A stretch of 42,505 bases of DNA from the NCBI GenBank assembly GCA_015493765.1, contig WGCQ01000248.1:1-42505 (forward strand), read 5' to 3'. Below the pieces are notes generated by a model. The model saw nothing but the letters and a program-made list of their open reading frames with translations, was not told the origin of the DNA and did no database searches. The translations under genes and the position numbers were made by a program. Positions within the stretch are counted from its first letter, which is position 1. Each line of letters begins with the position of its first letter. Source of the stretch: Deltaproteobacteria bacterium. Its GTDB lineage: Bacteria > Myxococcota_A > UBA9042 > DTJE01 > S145-11. Below, in pieces: positions 35,887-42,505 of this stretch.

Positions 35887-37344
35887 CTATACGGCCCTGG
35901 CCACAACCAGGAATGACACCCCGGCAAAACGTCCAAGCATGCGTTCTATGGCGATTATAGCAGGTGACAACCATTGATATATATGCAACTGGCCTGTCGG
36001 CAGTTTGCCTCTGCCCAGTACGCGACCATTCAAAAACCAACCCGGAAGGCCCATGAAATTGAACGGCCTGAACAGTTCGATTTGAAACCCGGTATCCTTG
36101 AACAGGGCCTCCAACTGGTCCCTTTCGTAGCGCCTGTAATGCCCGAGGTTTTTATCCAGGTCCGAGTATAAGGCCTGGTGGGCAGGCACCAGCAGGATCA
36201 GACGCCCCTGTCCTTTTTTCAGCAATCTATGCATGTTTTTCATGCCCCGGACATCATCCCGGACATGCTCCAGGACGTTCAGACATACGGCACTATCGAA
36301 CCGGCGGTTTTGAAGGGACTTCGGTATGTCACCACCAAGGTCGAAATACTCTGCGGAAAAACCATACACCTCACCGAATCGCGTGGACAGATATGCAAGT
36401 GCATCCCTGTCGATATCCGTGGCCGTGACCTCCGTAACACCTGTAAGGTACTTCGTGATGTTACCCGTGCCCGCACCTGTCTCCAGGGTTTGTTCCCCCA
36501 GATACGGCCTGAAGGTCTCGAACATGTACCTGTTGAAGGATTCCAGTTCTGACATCTTGGCCAGGGTTTCCATGACCACATCGTGATTCAGGATGTTGTT
36601 ATCGAAAAGATTATATTTCACAATATAATACAGTGCATGCAGCCCATCTTTTACCCCGATTTTTTTGCCCTCTGCGTAACCTCTGCCATGGTATGAGATG
36701 GGGACCTCATAGATCCGGTAACCCAGTCGCGCAACCTTGGCCGTGATCTCGGGTTCCAGCCCGAAACCGCTGCTGGTTATGGTAATACCCTTTATTACCT
36801 CGCTGCGAAACGCCTTGTAACAGGTCTCCATATCCGTAAGATTGAGGTCGCTGAAGGCATTGGATAGCGTGGTCAGCACCTTGTTACCCAGCGAATGCCA
36901 GAACATCAGGACCTTGCGTTCTTCGCCCGTGAACCTGCTGCCATATACCACGTCGGCCTTGCCTTCAACGATGGGACGAAACAATTTTGGGTAATCCTGT
37001 GGGTCGTACTCAAGGTCGGCGTCCTGAAACAGGATGATATCACCCGTTGCCTCGGCTACACCCCGTTTGATTGCCGATGCCTTGCCCTCGTTTTGTTCCT
37101 TGTAAACAGGCCTGAACAGCAGTCCATCCAGGTCCTTTTTGCTAATACCGTAGGTACGCAGCGTGCTCACAGGTGCCCTGCTGACTTCGGCCAGCATTTG
37201 CCTGGAACCGTCCGTGGAACCGTCATCCACGGCCAGGACCTCCTTTTCCAACCCCAACGCAGGCGCCTTGAATACCTTGGCCAGCAGGGCCAAAAGGGTA
37301 CGACGTTCATTATACACGGGAATAATTATGCTAACTCTTTTCAT
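35887..37344 (-). CDS. GT2 glycosyltransferase fused to SAM-dependent methyltransferase
   Basis: [37 protein letters not shown]-term [17 protein letters not shown] ... CLNVLEHV. Confidence 0.93.
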   Translation of the reverse strand: MKRVSIIIPVYNERRTLLALLAKVFKAPALGLEKEVLAVDDGSTDGSRQMLAEVSRAPVSTLRTYGISKKDLDGLLFRPVYKEQNEGKASAIKRGVAEATGDIILFQDADLEYDPQDYPKLFRPIVEGKADVVYGSRFTGEERKVLMFWHSLGNKVLTTLSNAFSDLNLTDMETCYKAFRSEVIKGITITSSGFGLEPEITAKVARLGYRIYEVPISYHGRGYAEGKKIGVKDGLHALYYIVKYNLFDNNILNHDVVMETLAKMSELESFNRYMFETFRPYLGEQTLETGAGTGNITKYLTGVTEVTATDIDRDALAYLSTRFGEVYGFSAEYFDLGGDIPKSLQNRRFDSAVCLNVLEHVRDDVRGMKNMHRLLKKGQGRLILLVPAHQALYSDLDKNLGHYRRYERDQLEALFKDTGFQIELFRPFNFMGLPGWFLNGRVLGRGKLPTGQLHIYQWLSPAIIAIERMLGRFAGVSFLVVARAV

Positions 37345-37350
37345 GTCAGC

Positions 37351-38391
37351 CTAATCCTTTGGGGTTTCTTTTTTACTGACAGACACCCTGTTTCGTCCCA
37401 TTTTTTTCGCCTGGTACATCGCGGCATCCGCCCGGTTATCCAGTTCCTCGGAGGTCTCTTTCCCGTCCCAGGTGGCCACACCTATGGACACGGTTTGCCG
37501 AATTTCCTGGCCATCCGGCAGTTTTATGGTCATCGCGCCAATGGACTCGCGCAGCCTCTCGGCAACAGCCAACGCCTCGTCCTGGTCCGCATGCGGCATG
37601 ATCAGGATAAATTCCTCGCCGCCACGCCTGACCAGTATGTCCTCGCGCCTGACCGAACCGCGCACCATGTCCGCAATCGTCCGCAGCACCACGTCCCCGG
37701 CCGAATGTCCGTACGTATCATTCACACGCTTGAAATGGTCCAGGTCCAAAAACAGCAGGCTCAGGGAAAAGTGATGGCGCCTGGCCTTTTCCATTTCCTC
37801 GTGCATTCTGGGATAGAGGTAGCCCTTGTTATAGGCCTTGGTATTAGGGTCCGTCACCGCCATATGTTTCAGCCGCGCCTTGTCAATGGGTGAAACCGCG
37901 CAGTTTGCCAACAATTGCAACAGCAGTTCATCCTCCTGGTCGAATGCCCCTTTCTTTGTGGACGTAACGCCCAGGACGCCTATTACCTTGCCATTGGAAA
38001 ACAAGGGGGCTGCCATTATCGATGAAATCCTGAACCCCTGTTTTTTTGCCGTGACGAACCGATCGTCCCGTGACGTATCAGGGATATTCACGAGCCTGCC
38101 CATCTCGGCCACCCAGCCCACAACACCTTCACCACGCTGGAAGTGCATGGGCGTGGCCTTATTGCCACGACCTGACCTGGCCCCTGACAACAACTCGTGG
38201 CCGGATTCGTCCAGGACCCTGATCGAGGAATGTTCGCAGGGCAGCAGTTCCAGGGCCGTATCCGTCACCACCTGCAATGCACCGTCCAGTGCCAGGTCCT
38301 CCAGCAGGTACCTTGTCATGGTCCTCAGGGCCTTAAACGCCCGTGCATACCTGGCGAGTTCCTCATTCATGGTATTATTATCCGTGTCCAT
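37351..38391 (-). CDS. GAF-GGDEF diguanylate cyclase
   Basis: GAF-like N-terminus; LDLDHFKRVNDTYGH, RRGGEEF, RxxD (RRED) I-site. Confidence 0.93.
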   Translation of the reverse strand: MDTDNNTMNEELARYARAFKALRTMTRYLLEDLALDGALQVVTDTALELLPCEHSSIRVLDESGHELLSGARSGRGNKATPMHFQRGEGVVGWVAEMGRLVNIPDTSRDDRFVTAKKQGFRISSIMAAPLFSNGKVIGVLGVTSTKKGAFDQEDELLLQLLANCAVSPIDKARLKHMAVTDPNTKAYNKGYLYPRMHEEMEKARRHHFSLSLLFLDLDHFKRVNDTYGHSAGDVVLRTIADMVRGSVRREDILVRRGGEEFILIMPHADQDEALAVAERLRESIGAMTIKLPDGQEIRQTVSIGVATWDGKETSEELDNRADAAMYQAKKMGRNRVSVSKKETPKD

Positions 38392-38402
38392 GATACCCGG
38401 TT

Positions 38403-39161
38403 TTATGGATTATCAGGGTTGTCCGTGCCGAAATGTTCCACCTGCATCAATTCCTCGATATTAGGAACCAGGATGATGTCGATCCTGCGGTTTGCAGCCC
38501 GGCCTTCCGGAGTGTCGTTGGATTCAATCGGTGCATACTGGCCGTAACCGGCTGCACTGATTCGATCCGGTGGCATACCCTCGCCGATCATGAAAAACAC
38601 CACGTTTATGGCCCTGTCCAGTGACAAGCGCCAGTTGAAATCCGGCGAGCCCGTGTTGTCCGTGTGGCCTGCCACCTGGAAATTCCGGTTCTTCATCGCA
38701 GCCAGGATAGGCGTCAATTCCGTGAGCGCCAGTTTGCCCTCGGTGGTCAGTTTGCTTTTGCCCACGTCGAACAGGATTTTTTCGCCCATTTCGATCACCA
38801 GCATGCCCCTGAACGTCCGGATCTTCAGTTTCCCGGCATCCATCAATTTTTTCAGACTGGCCTTCATGGCGTCTATGGCTGCCTGGCGTTTCCTGGCCAT
38901 CTCCTGCAACTCCTGGACCTTGGCCAGGCTTTGCTGCAAACTCGATGACAGTTTCCCCTTTTCGCTGAGCACATCCTGTAACTGCTTGCTCAGGTCCTTG
39001 TTCTGTTGTTCCAGTGTCTGTCGTTTTTGAACCACCTCCGCCTTGGACGTCTCACAAGCCTCCACCTGGTGTTTCAGGTTCTGCATATCCTTTTGGTACA
39101 GGTCCTTGTCGATCCCGCAGGCAACCACGGGTAACAAAAATAACAATATCCAGCGTTTCAT
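38403..39161 (-). CDS. OmpA-family lipoprotein with coiled-coil
   Basis: MKRWILLFLLPVVACG lipobox-like; QVAGHTDNTGSPDFNWRLSLDRAINV ... GYGQYAPIESNDTPEGRAANRRIDI. Confidence 0.92.
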   Translation of the reverse strand: MKRWILLFLLPVVACGIDKDLYQKDMQNLKHQVEACETSKAEVVQKRQTLEQQNKDLSKQLQDVLSEKGKLSSSLQQSLAKVQELQEMARKRQAAIDAMKASLKKLMDAGKLKIRTFRGMLVIEMGEKILFDVGKSKLTTEGKLALTELTPILAAMKNRNFQVAGHTDNTGSPDFNWRLSLDRAINVVFFMIGEGMPPDRISAAGYGQYAPIESNDTPEGRAANRRIDIILVPNIEELMQVEHFGTDNPDNP

Positions 39162-39174
39162 TTGAGCCTCCTCC

Positions 39175-40836
39175 TCACTCCTTGAAAATCAAAGAATACA
39201 GCAGAAGTATAAAGAATCCTGCGGAAAACGCAAACCCACCGACGGTCCAGACATCGTAACCCAGGACTTGCACCCCGTACAATGCCAGTCCGCCGGAGCC
39301 GATGCTCATGAGCCCATAAAGCATGCGCCTGGAATGCAGTGCCTGCGAATGCATCATGGCCTCCAGCGACCCGGACTGGCAGTTCAACTGGATCTCGCCA
39401 CGCCTGAGTTTACGCAGCAATCGCCTGATATCGTACGGCCCGTCCCTGACAAGCCTCAACAGGTTGTTCACCGCCTTGTACGCCTGGGCAGCCTGACGCG
39501 TGGGGTCCGTGAGTCGCTCCGTGTATAGTTTTGTCAGGTAAGGTTTCATGTAGTCGATGGGGTTGAAATCCGGAAAGATCTTGCGACCTATGCCCTCCAG
39601 CGTGGCAACCGCCTTTCCAACCATCATCAAGTCAGCAGGCAGGGACACGTTGTGACGGCCCATCACCTCGTAAATCCGGCCCATGAACTGTCCGGTGTCA
39701 ATCGTACCTATGCTGGCGTTTTTGTATCGCACCAGCAGCCTGCCTATGTCGGTGCGCATGCGTCTAAGGTCAACACCATCCGGCACCAGGTCCAGTTCCA
39801 GCAGCAGGTTCACCATCGCGTCCGTATCGCCCGTGATGATCGACACCATAAAGGCGGCCATGTCATCGATCCTGGCGTCGTCAATCACGCCCATCATGCC
39901 AAAATCGATCAACGCAATGCTGCCGTCATCCTCCACAAAGAAATTTCCGGGGTGCGGGTCCGCATGAAAAAAGCCGAATTCAAATATTGAGCGCATCGTG
40001 ACCCTGAGCCCTGTGTCCAGCACCGCCTTCAGGTCGATTCCCTTTTGTTTCAAGGTAACAACATCGGTCACCTTGGTGCCTTTGACCTCTTCCATGACCA
40101 GCAGCCGACGTGAGCACAAATCCGGAAACGGCCTTGGTATGTGCAGTTGTTCCTCGTCCTTGAAGTTCTCTCGAAACCGTTGGAGGTTTTCCATTTCCCC
40201 GATGAAATCCATTTCCTCGGACAGACTATCCGTGAATTCCTGGATCAATTCCTTGGGTTTGTACCGGCGTACCTCCGGCACCTTTTCCTCGAGCCCTTGC
40301 GCGATAATCGACAACAGCCGCATGTCCGCGGTTACAATGGATTGGGCATCAGGCCTTTGCACCTTCAGCACCACGTCCTGGCCATCCAGCAACACGGCAC
40401 GGTGTACCTGGGCGATCGATGCCGCTGCAATCGGCTGTTCGTCAACCGATTTAAAGACCTCGGGTATGGGACGTCCCAGTTCCGACTCTATGACGACCTT
40501 GATGTGATCGAACGGGACAGGTGGGACCTTGTCCTGTAGTTTTTCCAGTTCCTGAATCAGGCTCATGGGCAGTATATCGGGACGACTGGCCATTACCTGG
40601 CCCAGTTTGATAAACGTGGGGCCCAGTTCCTCCAGCACGACCCTGACCCGACGTTCCATGGGCAGGTGCGACTGCTCGTCCGCCTTGTTTTTTGCCATCC
40701 AGCCCAGCCCCCTGATGCCGGACATACGGTAGGCAACATCCTGAAAACCATGCCTTCCCAGTACACCAAGGATCTGGCGCAGCCGGCGCAATTCCTTGAA
40801 ACGCAAAGGGACCTTAAGCCACCACAAAGCACCCAT
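39175..40836 (-). CDS. AarF/ABC1/UbiB kinase-family protein
   Basis: GPTFIKLGQVMASRPDILP, AAASIAQVHRA, FHADPHPGNFFVEDDGSIALIDFGMMG. Confidence 0.95.
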   Translation of the reverse strand: MGALWWLKVPLRFKELRRLRQILGVLGRHGFQDVAYRMSGIRGLGWMAKNKADEQSHLPMERRVRVVLEELGPTFIKLGQVMASRPDILPMSLIQELEKLQDKVPPVPFDHIKVVIESELGRPIPEVFKSVDEQPIAAASIAQVHRAVLLDGQDVVLKVQRPDAQSIVTADMRLLSIIAQGLEEKVPEVRRYKPKELIQEFTDSLSEEMDFIGEMENLQRFRENFKDEEQLHIPRPFPDLCSRRLLVMEEVKGTKVTDVVTLKQKGIDLKAVLDTGLRVTMRSIFEFGFFHADPHPGNFFVEDDGSIALIDFGMMGVIDDARIDDMAAFMVSIITGDTDAMVNLLLELDLVPDGVDLRRMRTDIGRLLVRYKNASIGTIDTGQFMGRIYEVMGRHNVSLPADLMMVGKAVATLEGIGRKIFPDFNPIDYMKPYLTKLYTERLTDPTRQAAQAYKAVNNLLRLVRDGPYDIRRLLRKLRRGEIQLNCQSGSLEAMMHSQALHSRRMLYGLMSIGSGGLALYGVQVLGYDVWTVGGFAFSAGFFILLLYSLIFKE

Positions 40837-40894
40837 AGAGCACCCCTTATCTGTGTATAAGTGTACAACAAACTGGTCACACGGACAAAAAAAC

Positions 40895-40930
40895 CCCGAA
40901 TTACCTGTCAAAATTGACCGATAATTTGGG
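40895..40930. promoter_or_regulatory. Two overlapping promoter-associated dyads in opposite orientation (copies 7 and 8)
   Basis: CCCGAATTACCTGTCAA (minus) immediately followed by TTGACCGATAATTTGGG (plus), between divergent genes. Confidence 0.65.
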
Positions 40931-40954
40931 TCAGACCAGTTCGTTTTTCCGGGC

Positions 40955-42232
40955 ATGCATGCTATGATTCGCCCGGTGGAAGGAACAGTTGCACACAAAT
41001 CCCTGATGCCGCCTGGCTGCAACAGGCATATGTCCCCGGCACAGGTCCTGGATTACCTGTCCGTGACGGCAAAACGCGCCCTGCTGGCCATGGGGCACGA
41101 GATACTGGCCGGCAAACTCATGGATGCATTGGATGCGGCCCGCAGCAGAATGGATACCGGCATTACTGTACTGGCAGAGGATGCGGGCATGTCACCTGCG
41201 ACCTTACAGGCAGGTATAAATGCCGCGTTCGACAGGCTGAATACGCAGGTACTGCTGGATATTATCAGGATGCCGGACAAGGCGTTTCATACATGGGCCT
41301 CGCCGGGTACCATGCTTGCCATAACCGGGGGCAGGCTGCCAGACCCGGCCCTGACCGTGCTTGTCACGGCATTGATGTTGCGGATACCCGTGCTAATCAA
41401 ACCACCGTCTGCCCACGCGGACTTTACCCGGGTCCTGGTGTCCGCTATCCAGGAGGCCGACCCTGACATCGGCGCATGTATCGGCATGCTTGACCTGTCC
41501 GGCCGCAGCCCCGAACTGCAGGAGTACATCCGTTTGTCACAGCAGGTCATGGTATTCGGTGACGACGAGACCGTAGCACGTGTCAGGGCTGCCAGGCCCG
41601 GACGTCCTGTGATTGGATTCGGCCACAGGGAGGCGGTCGAGGTGGTGATGGGCACATGTACGGACAAGGTATTCGATGCCATTGCCCGGGACATCTGCAT
41701 GTACGACCAGGCCGGCTGTTTGAGTCCCCATGTTGTAGCACTCCATCGGGATGCCATGCCGGTTGGCACCTTTTCCAGGCGGCTTTACAAGTCCATACGG
41801 GCATGGGAACAGCGGTTACCAACGGGCAAAATCACGCTGGATGACCTGGCCGGGGGTCGGATATTCATCCAGGACCTGAAAAAAAGGGGCGGGCACCTGG
41901 TTGAGCGGGACAATATATTTCCAAACGTCGCCTTTGACATTTCCAGGCCATTTCATTCCGGGCCAGGCAACCGTTTCGTCCAGGTTCTGACGTTTTCCGA
42001 TCCCGATGACCTGTACAGCCTGCTCGCACCCTTGCACGGACATATCCAGGCCTTTGCCGTACATCCTGACCCTGGTGACCTGGTCCCGTGGCTACGCCAA
42101 CACCCGGTGTGTGCCGGTGCCTGGCTTACGCGGCCAGGAACACTGCAATCACCGCCATTGACGTGGCCCGAGGACGGCAGTTTCATGGGACTCGAACTGG
42201 CCATTCCCCTGATGGTGGGGGATGGGGATTGA
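40955..42232 (+). CDS. LuxC-like acyl-CoA reductase family protein
   Basis: GTMLAITGGRLPDPALTVLVTALMLRIPVLIKPPSAHADF, MYDQAGCLSPHVV; true start uncertain (a predicted TATGAT lies within 40955-40980). Confidence 0.75.
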   Translation: MHAMIRPVEGTVAHKSLMPPGCNRHMSPAQVLDYLSVTAKRALLAMGHEILAGKLMDALDAARSRMDTGITVLAEDAGMSPATLQAGINAAFDRLNTQVLLDIIRMPDKAFHTWASPGTMLAITGGRLPDPALTVLVTALMLRIPVLIKPPSAHADFTRVLVSAIQEADPDIGACIGMLDLSGRSPELQEYIRLSQQVMVFGDDETVARVRAARPGRPVIGFGHREAVEVVMGTCTDKVFDAIARDICMYDQAGCLSPHVVALHRDAMPVGTFSRRLYKSIRAWEQRLPTGKITLDDLAGGRIFIQDLKKRGGHLVERDNIFPNVAFDISRPFHSGPGNRFVQVLTFSDPDDLYSLLAPLHGHIQAFAVHPDPGDLVPWLRQHPVCAGAWLTRPGTLQSPPLTWPEDGSFMGLELAIPLMVGDGD

Positions 42233-42505
42233 CCGTTGACCGAGGCCGAGGTCCGTTGGCCGTGACCGTGGCCGTGGCCGTGTGGGGCCGGCATCCTGCC
42301 GGCCTTTTCCGTGACCGTGGCAGTGTGCTTCCGGTTACGACGGAAGTTTCCCGAAAGGCCCGCAGGGCCGTCCCACAGCAGCCAAAGGCTGCGTCCCGAC
42401 GCCCGATGCCCGATGGCCGAGGCCGTTGGCCGTTGACCGAGACCGTTGGCCGTGGCCGTTGACCGTGGCTTGATGGCAAATTCAGGGCGGGTTTAGAACC
42501 CGCCC
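42230..42505. repeat. Intergenic mosaic repeat, locus D (hexamers, CCGGCATCCTGCCGG, terminal GGGCGGGTTTAGAACCCGCCC)
   Basis: Hexamers at both ends of the region; palindrome 42485-42505 differs by one base from 10161-10181. Confidence 0.85.

Noticed and set aside
40955-42232. Bioluminescence (lux) operon
   Set aside because: Only a LuxC-like reductase is visible; no luxA/B/D/E genes.
42183-42479. ORFs with His-Gly/Arg-Pro repeats (e.g. 42183-42479, 41953-42294, 29556-29786)
   Set aside because: Translations of the CCGTGR hexamer repeats, not genes.

Overview
42.5 kb window from what looks like a Gram-negative bacterium: LolA, LspA, OmpA-type and Cys-rich lipoproteins, and bacterial IleS are all present. 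Lineage is not determinable by eye; the Asp/Pro-repeat Cys-rich lipoprotein resembles Myxococcota-type proteins. Main blocks: (1) 3-9846(-), the promoter-proximal part of a translationally coupled aryl-polyene/flexirubin-like operon: HAL/TAL-type lyase, thioesterase, DAK2-DegV fusion, acyltransferase, ketosynthase, FabG, LolA-like, DUF3261-like lipoprotein, B12-radical SAM, polysaccharide deacetylase. It runs off the left edge. (2) 10328-13331(+), an archaeal-type GatE-GatD pair in a bacterial context, with a GatE that seems to lack the C-terminal tail domain and has altered cradle motifs. (3) FKBP PPIase, then tRNA-Lys, tRNA-His and tRNA-Arg. (4) Receiver-histidine kinase hybrid, patatin-like protein, GT39-like membrane protein, repeat-bearing Cys-rich lipoprotein. 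(5) ileS-lspA, with a large insertion in LspA. (6) ABC transporter, DegT aminotransferase and epimerase operon. (7) GalT and GH57. (8) RavA-like MoxR AAA and VWA pair with a Cys-rich segment. (9) GT2-methyltransferase fusion, GGDEF, OmpA, AarF/UbiB, LuxC-like acyl-CoA reductase. The strongest non-coding signal is a 25-bp promoter-associated dyad, CCCRAATT-TAGTCAGGT-AATTYGGG. It recurs at about 8 sites plus 2 degenerate ones, always in intergenic promoter regions and oriented toward the downstream gene. There is also a mosaic family of intergenic repeats: CCGTGR/CCGTTG hexamer arrays plus short GC-rich palindromes. All calls are from reading the sequence; no database search was run.
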